8,157 bases of DNA, taken from the NCBI GenBank assembly GCA_001801345.1, contig MGXJ01000004.1, forward strand, positions 15,714 through 23,870, in the 5' to 3' direction. Position numbers and translations under genes: made by a program. Every line of letters starts with the position of its first letter. Position 1 is the first letter of the stretch. Positions 1 to 6,754 of this stretch are shown piece after piece. This DNA is from Gammaproteobacteria bacterium RBG_16_37_9 (GTDB lineage: Bacteria > Pseudomonadota > Gammaproteobacteria > UBA9339). A model generated the notes under the pieces. That model was not told the origin of the DNA, did no database searches, and saw nothing but the letters and a program-made list of their open reading frames with translations.

Positions 1-856
1 CAAATAAGAGCGCTAAAGAACCTGCGATATAGATAGAAGAATAAGTGCCAATAACAATACCAATCATCATCGCAAGCGAAAAACCTCGTAACATCTGACC
101 ACCAAAAATTAGTAACGCAGTAATCACTGAAAACGTTAAACCAGAAATCATGATCGTTCGCGATAAAGTTTGATTCACTGATAAATTTAAAATTTCAGTT
201 GCAGTAGCCTTACGAACTTTGCAGAAATTTTCTCGCGCCCGATCATAAACAACGATAGTATCGTTTAGTGAATAGCCGATAACTGTAAGTAACGCCGCAA
301 GACCAATCAAATCAAACTCTACATGAAAAAACGAAAATAAACCTAAAATCAACATAGGATCATGAATCAAAGAAATAGCAGCACTAACTGCAAAGCGATA
401 TTCAAAACGAAAAGCAATATAAACCATGGTGCCAAGCAAAGCGATAATAACTGCTAAAATCCCGTTAGTTACAAGTGTCTTACCAACTTGTGAACCAATC
501 ATTTCTCCTCGCTGTAGTTTGGCTTTAGGAATAGCTTTTAAAACCTTATCTATCATTTGCTGCTGATTTAAATCTTTGTGCAGTTTTAATCGAATCATAA
601 CATCTTTTGAACTGCCATATGCTTGGGTAACCGCCTCTAAACCGGCTGCGCTCAACTGTTGGCGAATCTGATTCAAATCTGGGGACATGGCATAACTTAC
701 TTCAATTTGCATCCCACCAGTAAAATCCAAGCCTAAATTTAGCCCATTAAAAATTAATGACCAGATGGAAAAAACAAGTAATAGCGATGAAAACAAAAAC
801 GCCCATTTTCGTTGTGCCATAAAATCTATTTTTGTTTTATGCGTAAAAAATTCCAT
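1..856 (-). CDS. secF: SecF, protein export membrane subunit (3' end beyond window)
   Basis: SecF pairs with SecD in the inner membrane and uses the proton motive force to pull secretory proteins through SecYEG on the periplasmic side. The frame is open from an ATG at 856 to the left edge and gives 285 residues; about 20 C-terminal residues are probably missing compared with typical SecF. Visible features are a first membrane segment (about residues 18-36), the family motif LGLDFTGG at 41-48, a periplasmic domain to about 125, then a bundle of membrane helices. IGYSLNDTIVVYDRARE (193-209) is the conserved region whose Asp199 and Arg208 correspond by my alignment to the proton-relay residues of E. 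coli SecF. A GGQMLRGFSLAMMIG segment follows (252-266). The start fits the family N-terminus; only a weak AGG lies 9 bases upstream. It is separated from secD by 227 repeat-bearing bases, which is unusually long. Confidence 0.96.
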   Translation of the reverse strand, partial: MEFFTHKTKIDFMAQRKWAFLFSSLLLVFSIWSLIFNGLNLGLDFTGGMQIEVSYAMSPDLNQIRQQLSAAGLEAVTQAYGSSKDVMIRLKLHKDLNQQQMIDKVLKAIPKAKLQRGEMIGSQVGKTLVTNGILAVIIALLGTMVYIAFRFEYRFAVSAAISLIHDPMLILGLFSFFHVEFDLIGLAALLTVIGYSLNDTIVVYDRARENFCKVRKATATEILNLSVNQTLSRTIMISGLTFSVITALLIFGGQMLRGFSLAMMIGIVIGTYSSIYIAGSLALLF

Positions 857-898
857 AGTTTTGATACCTGTTAATTAGTTTTCTAACACCCATATTGC

Positions 899-980
899 TG
901 TCATCCTCGGACAAGCGCAGCGCAGATCCGAGGATCTCAATACCGCACAGTAGATCCTCGGGTCAAGCCCGAGGATGACA
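899..980. repeat. Nested palindromic intergenic repeat (secD-secF gap)
   Basis: The outer arms TGTCATCCTCGG (899-910) and CCGAGGATGACA (969-980) are perfect 12-base inverted repeats. Inside them, CCGAGGATCT (928-937) pairs with AGATCCTCGG (952-961) around a 14-base loop. The element could fold as two stacked hairpins. There is no T-tract after it on either strand, so it is not a classical terminator. It looks like a dispersed REP/MITE-type repeat of the kind common between genes in low-GC intracellular bacteria; that family assignment is inference. It lies in the 227-base gap downstream of secD and upstream of secF, so it would be transcribed within the operon. Confidence 0.8.
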
Positions 981-986
981 AGTAAT

Positions 987-1050
987 CAAGCACGAGAGCT
1001 TGCATTCCTCTGGTCTTGCCCGAGGACGCTTGACACGAATGATGACAAGG
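987..1050. repeat. Degenerate second copy of the CCTCGG palindrome
   Basis: Right beside the intact element are a small hairpin, CAAGC (987-991) with GCTTG (998-1002), and then CCTCTGG (1007-1013) with CCCGAGG (1019-1025), which pair with one mismatch around a 5-base loop. The block ends in GATGACAAG (1041-1049), the same string that closes the intact copy at 974-982. This looks like a partial, decayed tandem copy of the same repeat. A short open frame across it antisense to the secD end has no coding support. Confidence 0.5.
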
Positions 1051-1083
1051 AGCGAAGAGAAGGGTCTAACCCCCTTTCTTCGC

Positions 1084-2943
1084 TTATATCCCTATCGACA
1101 ATTTCTTTATACTCCTTCCACCATAAACCCAATTCACAATCGCTCGCGTATAAACGATTGAAGTTAACATTGAAGTCAATAGTCCTATGGTTAGCACCAC
1201 AGCAAACCCTTTCACCGCACCAGTGCCCAAAGCAAATAACACCATCGCCACAATTAAAGTAGCAACGTTAGCATCGACAATAGTAGCAAATGCTCGCTTG
1301 TAACCAGCATAAATACTAGCTTGCGGACTTATACCATTACGCAATTCTTCTCGAATACGTTCGTAGATTAAAACGTTTGAATCAACAGCCATGCCTACAG
1401 TAAGCACCATACCGGCCATACCAGGCAAAGTTAAAACCGCACCCAAAATTGATAAAATCGCTACCATAAAAATTAAATTAAGTAAAAGAGCGGTATCTGC
1501 AATCAAGCCAAAAAATCTATAATAAAATGCCATAAAGAACATTACAAATACATAACCCACAAGAATTGAAATTACCCCTTTATAAATATTGGCTTTACCC
1601 ATACTTGGACCCATAGTAATTTCCTGGGCCATACTAACAGGCGCAGTTAACGCACCAGAGCGTAATAACAAAGATAAATCTTGAGCATATTTTTCACTAC
1701 GCAACCCTGTAATCTCAAAATTATTACCAAGCGCTGATTGAATGGTTGCGACACTAATTATTCTTTCTACTGGACGATTAATAGTTGTGGCTTTACCATT
1801 AATTATTTGTTGTTCTGATTTAGTTTCAACATAAACTACCGCCATTGCTTTTCCAATATTCTCAGAAGTAACGCGGTTAAAAGTGCTTTCTCCACCGCCA
1901 CCGAGATGCACACTCACCGCTGGACGTCCATCTTGAGAAAAACTAGCTGCAGAATATGTAATAGAGCTTCCTTGAAGGATTATTTGATCTTTTAATAATA
2001 TTTTATGCCCTTCATACTCATATAATCTTGAGCCAAGTGGCATATCTCCAGACACTGCTGCTTCAACATCATGTTCAGCATCCACCATCTGAAATTTTAA
2101 AGTTGCAGTTTTGCCGATAATTTCTTTAGCACGCACTGTATCTTGAATTCCAGGTAAATCGACGCTCACATGGTCTGTTCCTTGACGTTGCACGATTGCT
2201 TCACTAACTCCTAGTTCATTAACTCGATTGCGCAAAATATTTACCGTTTGATCGATAGCATAATCGACTGTTTTGAGTATAGTGCTTTCTGACATTATAA
2301 CCTGGAGTTTTTCTACCCCATTAGATGTAACCCGAGTAAACAAATAATCTTTTAAACGACGATTTAGCTCAGCCTGACCTTTTTCTAAATTATCAGCATC
2401 GCGAAAAGTAATCGATATGCCATGAGGATGAATACGCTCTATTGATAAATAACGCACTCCAGCTTCTCTTAAATCATTGATGATCGATCGCAAATCACCA
2501 TCTTCACGCTTTTTAATCATGTCATTTAGATCGACTGCATATAAAAAGTGCACACCGCCACGTAAATCTAGGCCCAACTTCATTGGATTTGCGCCTAAAA
2601 CTTGCAACCATCTCGGTGTTCGAGAAGCAAGGTTTAAAGCAACAACATAGTCATCACCCAAATTAGCCTTGATAACATCCCGAGCTTTTATTTGCGTATC
2701 GGCATCGGCAAAACGAATTAGTAAATTGTCATTTTGCTTTTCAAACTCAAGATATTTTATTTGATTATGAGCTAAAGTTTTTTTTGTCTGATCTAAAATA
2801 TCACCAGTTATAATTGAAGTGCTACTAGCAGAAATCTGCACTGCCGGATCAACTCCAAATAAATTTGGCACTGCATAGATGACTGCAACAACCAGCAAAC
2901 CGATTAACAATAAATTTTTCCATAATGGATAATGATTTTGCAT
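1084..2943 (-). CDS. secD: SecD, protein export membrane subunit
   Basis: SecD forms the SecDF-YajC complex with its neighbours and drives late steps of Sec-dependent translocation with the proton gradient. At 619 residues it is close to E. coli SecD (615). The N-terminus (YPLWKNLLLIG...YAVPNLFG) is a single membrane segment very like the E. coli one. The motif LGLDLRGG is at 123-130, followed by a large periplasmic region to about residue 445. The C-terminal membrane bundle includes the GMAVDSNVLIYERIREEL segment; its Asp521 corresponds by position to the essential Asp519 of E. coli. The start ATG at 2943 matches the family N-terminus although the upstream ribosome site is weak. The gap from yajC is 101 bases and holds a large palindrome. 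The frame is intact with no odd residues seen. Confidence 0.98.
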   Translation of the reverse strand: MQNHYPLWKNLLLIGLLVVAVIYAVPNLFGVDPAVQISASSTSIITGDILDQTKKTLAHNQIKYLEFEKQNDNLLIRFADADTQIKARDVIKANLGDDYVVALNLASRTPRWLQVLGANPMKLGLDLRGGVHFLYAVDLNDMIKKREDGDLRSIINDLREAGVRYLSIERIHPHGISITFRDADNLEKGQAELNRRLKDYLFTRVTSNGVEKLQVIMSESTILKTVDYAIDQTVNILRNRVNELGVSEAIVQRQGTDHVSVDLPGIQDTVRAKEIIGKTATLKFQMVDAEHDVEAAVSGDMPLGSRLYEYEGHKILLKDQIILQGSSITYSAASFSQDGRPAVSVHLGGGGESTFNRVTSENIGKAMAVVYVETKSEQQIINGKATTINRPVERIISVATIQSALGNNFEITGLRSEKYAQDLSLLLRSGALTAPVSMAQEITMGPSMGKANIYKGVISILVGYVFVMFFMAFYYRFFGLIADTALLLNLIFMVAILSILGAVLTLPGMAGMVLTVGMAVDSNVLIYERIREELRNGISPQASIYAGYKRAFATIVDANVATLIVAMVLFALGTGAVKGFAVVLTIGLLTSMLTSIVYTRAIVNWVYGGRSIKKLSIGI

Positions 2944-2975
2944 AATATTAATACTCTAGTTATCATTGTGAACCA

Positions 2976-3035
2976 GCGGTAGCCGTAGATGGTAGCCGCA
3001 GGCTAAAGCCTGCGGCTACCATCTACGGCTACCGC
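2976..3035. repeat. 60-base near-perfect palindrome (yajC-secD gap)
   Basis: The left arm 2976-3004 is exactly complementary to the right arm 3007-3035: 29 base pairs without a mismatch around an AA centre (3005-3006). The arms are GC-rich in an AT-rich background and contain the sub-repeat GGTAGCCG twice (2978-2985 and 2991-2998). The transcript of either strand would fold into a very stable hairpin. No run of T follows on the leftward strand, so it does not look like an intrinsic terminator. It most likely is a mobile palindromic repeat lodged inside the operon. It begins 32 bases upstream of the secD start codon and could affect secD translation or mRNA stability; that effect is inference. 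Confidence 0.9.
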
Positions 3036-3044
3036 CCTCCACAG

Positions 3045-3398
3045 TTATACAGTTTTCATAGTCCCACGTGGCACTACGTTTGAAACCGCTCCTCTTTGAA
3101 TAGTAATATTGGTATTTTCAGCAACGTTAAGCACAATAAAATCATCTGTAATTTTTTCAATTTTACCCAAAACTCCGGCAACCGTTATTACTTCGTCTCC
3201 TTTTTGTAAATTACCCACTAGATTTTTGTGTTCTTTCGCTCTCTTGGATTGTGGACGAATGACCATAAAATACATAAATAGCACCAAAAGAACAATCATT
3301 GGCAATATTGACATTAAACTTTGGGTTGTGCTTTGTGCTGGCGCAGCATTGGTTGCAACTTGAGCAGTATCTGCAAAAGCTTCTGTGATTAAATTCAT
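3045..3398 (-). CDS. yajC: YajC, SecDF-associated inner membrane protein
   Basis: YajC is the small third partner of the SecDF complex in the inner membrane. The protein has 117 residues (E. coli 110). A short Ala/Thr/Gln-rich N-terminal stretch is followed by one membrane helix at about 28-47, and then the family signature RPQSKRAKEHKNL (48-60) and a cytoplasmic beta-rich tail with KGDEVITVAGVLGKI (66-80), ending in GTMKTV, almost identical to the E. coli ending. The start is well supported: the leftward strand has GGAGAG seven bases before the ATG, overlapping the last codons of tgt, and only 2 bases separate the two genes. This spacing implies translational coupling with tgt. Function is assigned by family and context. 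Confidence 0.97.
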   Translation of the reverse strand: MNLITEAFADTAQVATNAAPAQSTTQSLMSILPMIVLLVLFMYFMVIRPQSKRAKEHKNLVGNLQKGDEVITVAGVLGKIEKITDDFIVLNVAENTNITIQRGAVSNVVPRGTMKTV

Positions 3399-3400
3399 AT

Positions 3401-4510
3401 TTACTCTCCACTATTGTTATATAATTGGTAAAAATTAGTTACGAACTGCGATAATTTACCCTGTTCTAACGCTTGGCGCAAATTTGTCATCAATTTTTGA
3501 TAAAAATAAAGGTTATGAATAGTATTTAATCGCGCGCCTAAAATCTCGCGACATCGATCTAAATGGTGCAAATATGCCCGCGTGTAATACTTGCAAGTAT
3601 AACAATCACAATTTTGATCCAGGGGTGACAAATCATTTTTATGCGCACTATTGCGAATACGCACCACACCTTGAGAGGTAAATAAATAACCATTACGCGC
3701 ATTTCGAGTTGGGAGGACACAATCAAACATGTCAACCCCGTTTAATACCCCCTCTATTAAATCTTGCGGCGTGCCAACTCCCATTAAATATCTGAGTTTG
3801 TTTTCGGGTATTTGTGTTGCTAAATGCTGCAGAATTTTAAACATCTCATGCTTTGGCTCTCCTACTGCTAGCCCACCAATAGCATATCCATCAAAACCAA
3901 TTTCTAACAGCGCGGCTAAAGAACGATCACGCAGATCAGTAAAAATACCTCCTTGAATAATTCCAAAAAGAGCATTTTTATTATCTCCATGAGCGATCTT
4001 ACTCCTTCTGGCCCAACCAATAGATAAGTCGACTGATTTAGCTGCTTCATCATAACTAACAGGAAACGGCGTGCATTCATCAAATATCATTACAATATTT
4101 GAATCCAAATCACGCTGTATTTGCATTGATATTTCAGGACTCAAAAATACATTGTTGCCATCAAGTGGAGATTTAAACCAAACTCCTTCTTCGGTAATCT
4201 TGCGCAAATCACTTAAACTAAAAACTTGAAACCCGCCCGAATCGGTCAAAATTGGACCTGACCAATGCATAAAATTATGCAATCCTCCATGCGCTTTGAT
4301 AATTTCAGTCCCAGGTCGCAACATGAGATGAAACGTATTTCCTAAAATAATTTCGGCACCAGTTGCTCTAACTTCTTCGGTAGTCAACGCTTTTACTGTG
4401 CCGTAAGTGCCAACTGGCATAAAAGCTGGAGTATTAACAATGTGCCCTGAAGGAAATGTTATACGCCCTCTGCGAGCCAATAAATTTTTGGTGATTAATT
4501 CGAATTGCAT
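3401..4510 (-). CDS. tgt: tRNA-guanine transglycosylase (queuosine synthesis)
   Basis: Tgt exchanges guanine-34 in GU(N)-anticodon tRNAs (Asn, Asp, His, Tyr) for preQ1, the first tRNA-level step to queuosine, in the cytoplasm. The 369-residue protein (E. coli 375) carries the full family set: GNTFHLMLRPG (57-67), LTDSGGFQVFSL (88-99) with Asp90, FDEC with Asp144, GGLAVGEP (212-219) for substrate binding, and DMFDCVLPTRNARNG (260-274) with the likely nucleophile Asp263. The structural zinc ligands are Cys301, Cys303, Cys306 and His332. The ATG at 4510 gives the expected N-terminus (ending ARRGRI) and lies inside the last codons of folKP, a 16-base overlap that suggests coupled translation. queA, its usual upstream partner, is not here; the folate genes occupy that place. 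Confidence 0.98.
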   Translation of the reverse strand: MQFELITKNLLARRGRITFPSGHIVNTPAFMPVGTYGTVKALTTEEVRATGAEIILGNTFHLMLRPGTEIIKAHGGLHNFMHWSGPILTDSGGFQVFSLSDLRKITEEGVWFKSPLDGNNVFLSPEISMQIQRDLDSNIVMIFDECTPFPVSYDEAAKSVDLSIGWARRSKIAHGDNKNALFGIIQGGIFTDLRDRSLAALLEIGFDGYAIGGLAVGEPKHEMFKILQHLATQIPENKLRYLMGVGTPQDLIEGVLNGVDMFDCVLPTRNARNGYLFTSQGVVRIRNSAHKNDLSPLDQNCDCYTCKYYTRAYLHHLDRCREILGARLNTIHNLYFYQKLMTNLRQALEQGKLSQFVTNFYQLYNNSGE

Positions 4511-5841
4511 AAAGCTGCATTAACTTTCAATAAGCGCATATTTTGATCAACATTATGAACCCGTAAATAATCTACTTGTTGCGTAGCTAAAAATCCGGAA
4601 ATCGCCGCGGTTTCAAGATCACGCTGGGCAAAATTTTTCGATGTAAATTGACTCAAAAAAGATTTTCGCGAATGTCCAACTGAAATCGGCACACCAAGGC
4701 CACGAAATTGACTAATTCTTTTGATGATTTCTAAAGATTGCTCTGCGACTTTGCCAAAACCAATACCGACATCGAAAATCAGACGCTCTTTATTTATCCC
4801 AATTTTGGTCAAATTTTCAAGCTGTCTTTCACCCCATTGATATACTTGAGACACCGCGTCCACATCATATGCTAACACTCTATCTGCGCTAGGCGGTATT
4901 CCCAAACTATGCATAAAAATAACCTTAGCTTTGCTATCTTTAATAACATCTTGCATTTTTGGATCAGTCAATCCACCAACATCATTAAAAAAATCGATTG
5001 GATAAGATAATAATTTTTCTACTATTTCTGGTTTGCGCGTATCAACACTAAGTTTTGGTTTAGAGCTTCGACCATTCCAAAGCAAAAGCCAAGTTTCTAA
5101 TATCGAGCGCAATCTAGACCATTCCTCATCTGGTGTCACATATTTGCTAGTTGGTCGTGTGGATTCGGCACCAATATCGATAATATCGGCTCCTGCATCA
5201 AACAAAACTTCAGTTTGTTTGATCGCTTCTGCAAAATTATTAAATTGACCACCATCGGAAAACGAGTCTGGCGTAAGATTCAAAATCCCCATCATAATAG
5301 GTGTGTCAACACGATGGGCGATCTGTCTAGTATGAAACAAAGCTTTGCCGTCAAAACGGGAACCAAATTTTTTAATTAATTCTTTCGCAGTTTTACCAGT
5401 TTCAGCTTTATTTGGCGCACAATATTTCCAAGTAGGAACAAGATCGGCCAAAGGCCATAATGCAAATGGGCGTTCAGTAAGGCTTAAATGAGGAATTTTC
5501 AGCTTGTCGGCATGACAATGCTCATCACCCCATGCAAGTATATCTATATCCATAATTCGTGGTGCCCACCTAAGACTCGTAACCCTGCCCATCTCTTCTT
5601 CGATGGTTTTTATTTTAGTTAATAATTGTTCGGGTTTTAGTTTAGTAGATAAGCTAAGAGCGATATTTAAATAGGGTTGATTCCAACTTTCAGGAGCATT
5701 TTCTGGCAAGAGCGCATCTGACTCGTATACTGGTGAAACTTGATTTACTTTAAGCTCAGATATCAAACGAATTCGTGCCAGGGCATCTCGCAAATTTGAT
5801 AAGCGATCGCCAATGTTGCAACCAAGACCTAAAATTATCAT
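4495..5841 (-). CDS. folKP: Fused HPPK-DHPS, folate biosynthesis
   Basis: This bifunctional cytoplasmic enzyme joins 6-hydroxymethyl-7,8-dihydropterin pyrophosphokinase (FolK) to dihydropteroate synthase (FolP), performing two successive steps that end with 7,8-dihydropteroate. In the HPPK part (about 1-160) LGCNIGDR (5-12), RWAPRIMDIDIL (91-102, metal-binding Asp98 and Asp100) and ERPFALWPLADL are visible. The DHPS part (about 180-440) shows GILNLTPDSFSDGG (185-198, Asn188), ESTRP (226-230), SVDTRK (265-270), FNDVGG (285-290), SVGHSRKSF (387-395, Lys393) and RVHNV (427-431). I start at the ATG at 5841 because it matches the HPPK N-terminus and has GGGGG five bases upstream; a TTG at 5853 would add four residues. 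The same fusion order is known in Francisella. Local changes include MHSLG (310-314) where MHMQG is common and FDVGIGFGK where DPG is usual. Confidence 0.96.
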   Translation of the reverse strand: MIILGLGCNIGDRLSNLRDALARIRLISELKVNQVSPVYESDALLPENAPESWNQPYLNIALSLSTKLKPEQLLTKIKTIEEEMGRVTSLRWAPRIMDIDILAWGDEHCHADKLKIPHLSLTERPFALWPLADLVPTWKYCAPNKAETGKTAKELIKKFGSRFDGKALFHTRQIAHRVDTPIMMGILNLTPDSFSDGGQFNNFAEAIKQTEVLFDAGADIIDIGAESTRPTSKYVTPDEEWSRLRSILETWLLLWNGRSSKPKLSVDTRKPEIVEKLLSYPIDFFNDVGGLTDPKMQDVIKDSKAKVIFMHSLGIPPSADRVLAYDVDAVSQVYQWGERQLENLTKIGINKERLIFDVGIGFGKVAEQSLEIIKRISQFRGLGVPISVGHSRKSFLSQFTSKNFAQRDLETAAISGFLATQQVDYLRVHNVDQNMRLLKVNAALCNSN

Positions 5842-5875
5842 ATGAGCCCCCAAAATAATTTAATTAAAATCAACT

Positions 5876-6355
5876 TTATTTTCTTTGTAAAACAACAAAA
5901 CTATAAGAATATAAACTAGACTTGGAATCCCGTTTATCAGTAACTACCCATTCATCTTTTTGCCATTTTGGAAAATAAACATCCCCATCAACGTCACTAT
6001 GAATAAAAGTCAAATACATTCTGTCAACAAATGGCAAAAATTCTCGATAAATATCCGTGCCACCTATAACCATAACTTCTTCGGTGGAATCTTGATATAG
6101 ATCCAAAACTTCAGATATAGAATGCATTACAATACAAGCGGGTAATTGTAACAAATGATTGTGAGAGAGCACGATATTTTGTGAATTTTTTATTGCACCG
6201 CCAATAGATTCATAGGTTTTCCGGCCCATAATTACTGGCTTGCCATTAATTATTTTGTAAAAATACTCCGAATCTTCCGGAATATCCCAAGGTAATTTGT
6301 TATTTTTACCAATAACATTATTTGTGGCAATAGCAGCGATTATAGAAAATGGCAT
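5876..6355 (-). CDS. folA: Dihydrofolate reductase
   Basis: DHFR reduces dihydrofolate to tetrahydrofolate with NADPH in the cytoplasm. The 159-residue chain equals the E. coli enzyme in length. Visible motifs are the N-terminal strand SIIAAIATNNVIGKNNKLPW (4-23), the catalytic acid Asp28 in PEDSEYF (equivalent to E. coli Asp27), PVIMGRKTYESIGG (40-53) for cofactor binding, VIGGTDIYREFLP (96-108), and YLTF (114-117) with the conserved Thr. The position equivalent to E. coli Leu28 is Ser29, unusual in the folate pocket, and GGG is GGT. It is the first gene of the leftward cluster, 34 bases before folKP, and the promoter should lie in 6356-6450. The ribosome site is weak. The fold and role are secure. 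Confidence 0.97.
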   Translation of the reverse strand: MPFSIIAAIATNNVIGKNNKLPWDIPEDSEYFYKIINGKPVIMGRKTYESIGGAIKNSQNIVLSHNHLLQLPACIVMHSISEVLDLYQDSTEEVMVIGGTDIYREFLPFVDRMYLTFIHSDVDGDVYFPKWQKDEWVVTDKRDSKSSLYSYSFVVLQRK

Positions 6356-6614
6356 ATTTATGAAAATTAAAAAATATGATTTATAAGGTTTGGTTATATT
6401 AACACATCAACCCAAACTAAGCTTAGGATTTTGTTTGACCACAAACAGATGCTATCCTGAACGAAGTGACGTATATAAGTATGTTCTCGGAATGTTATCA
6501 AGAATTCCAAAGTATTGTCTTAAGTAAACCGAACAAAATCGATTTTCATGGTTTTAGTTTTGGTGCAGCATAATAACAATTCTGCCACACAACACATCAA
6601 AAACTAGATACGCT
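6356..6614. other. Divergent intergenic region, folA side
   Basis: No gene is seen here. It holds the likely folA promoter (separate entry) and a 6-base inverted repeat TGTTTG (6432-6437) / CAAACA (6442-6447) with a 4-base loop that could be an operator or small hairpin. A 10-base palindrome CTAAGCTTAG lies at 6417-6426. At about 6453-6470 the string TATCCTGAACGAAGTGAC resembles one end of the dispersed TCCTGA-CGAAG repeats found in many low-GC proteobacteria, apparently a worn remnant. A lone CTTAAG occurs at 6519-6524. From about 6530 to 6610 I see nothing recognisable. Confidence 0.4.
6380..6410 (-). promoter_or_regulatory. Possible folA promoter
   Basis: On the leftward strand TTGATG (6410-6405) and TATAAA (6385-6380) resemble -35 and -10 boxes, but the 19-base spacer is longer than optimal. 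An alternative -10, TATAAC (6398-6393), lies just upstream. Position about 25 bases ahead of the folA start is plausible. This is a weak pattern match in AT-rich DNA. Confidence 0.25.
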
Positions 6615-6653
6615 CTTAAGAAAACTTTAATAGTCACTTAAGAAAGCGTTAAT
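6615..6653 (+). promoter_or_regulatory. Four phased TTAA hexamers, PmrA/OmpR-type operator
   Basis: Four hexamers start at exact 11-base steps: CTTAAG (6615), TTTAAT (6626), CTTAAG (6637) and GTTAAT (6648), with cores TTAA at 6616, 6627, 6638 and 6649. A fifth TTAA at 6671 is also in phase, with one position skipped. Direct hexamers with an 11-base period are the known binding layout of OmpR-family response regulators; the PmrA box of enterics (CTTAAT-N5-CTTAAT) and the Legionella PmrA consensus are of this type. The array ends 10 bases before a TATAAT and covers the place of a -35 box, as expected for an activator site. The regulator's identity is inference. Confidence 0.6.
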
Positions 6654-6663
6654 AATTACCTAG

Positions 6664-6669
6664 TATAAT
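6664..6669 (+). promoter_or_regulatory. -10 box of the secreted-protein gene promoter
   Basis: A perfect TATAAT lies here, giving a probable transcription start near 6676 and a leader of about 78 bases before the ATG at 6755. No good -35 box is found 16-18 bases upstream (the region reads AAGAAAGC), which fits dependence on the activator array at 6615-6653. The leader contains a weak GCAGT/ACTGC hairpin (6680-6684 with 6693-6697). Confidence 0.55.
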
Positions 6670-6754
6670 CTTAAAAAGAGCAGTTAAAGCCCACTGCGGT
6701 TTAATACAATGAATTTTATTATCCCAACAATATAGCTTAATTTAGGCAAAATTT

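Noticed and set aside
975..1262. A 95-codon rightward open frame.
   Set aside because: It starts inside the palindromic repeat and runs antisense to the 3' end of secD; composition is low-complexity and no family pattern is seen.
2976..3035. Intrinsic transcription terminator after yajC.
   Set aside because: The stem is strong but no T-run follows on the leftward strand, and termination here would cut off secD and secF.
3211..3411. A 66-codon leftward open frame overlapping yajC.
   Set aside because: It lies in another frame of yajC, which itself has the ribosome site and full family match.
5842..5853. TTG start adding four residues to folKP.
   Set aside because: The ATG at 5841 fits the HPPK N-terminus exactly and the GGGGG that would serve as its ribosome site lies within those extra codons.
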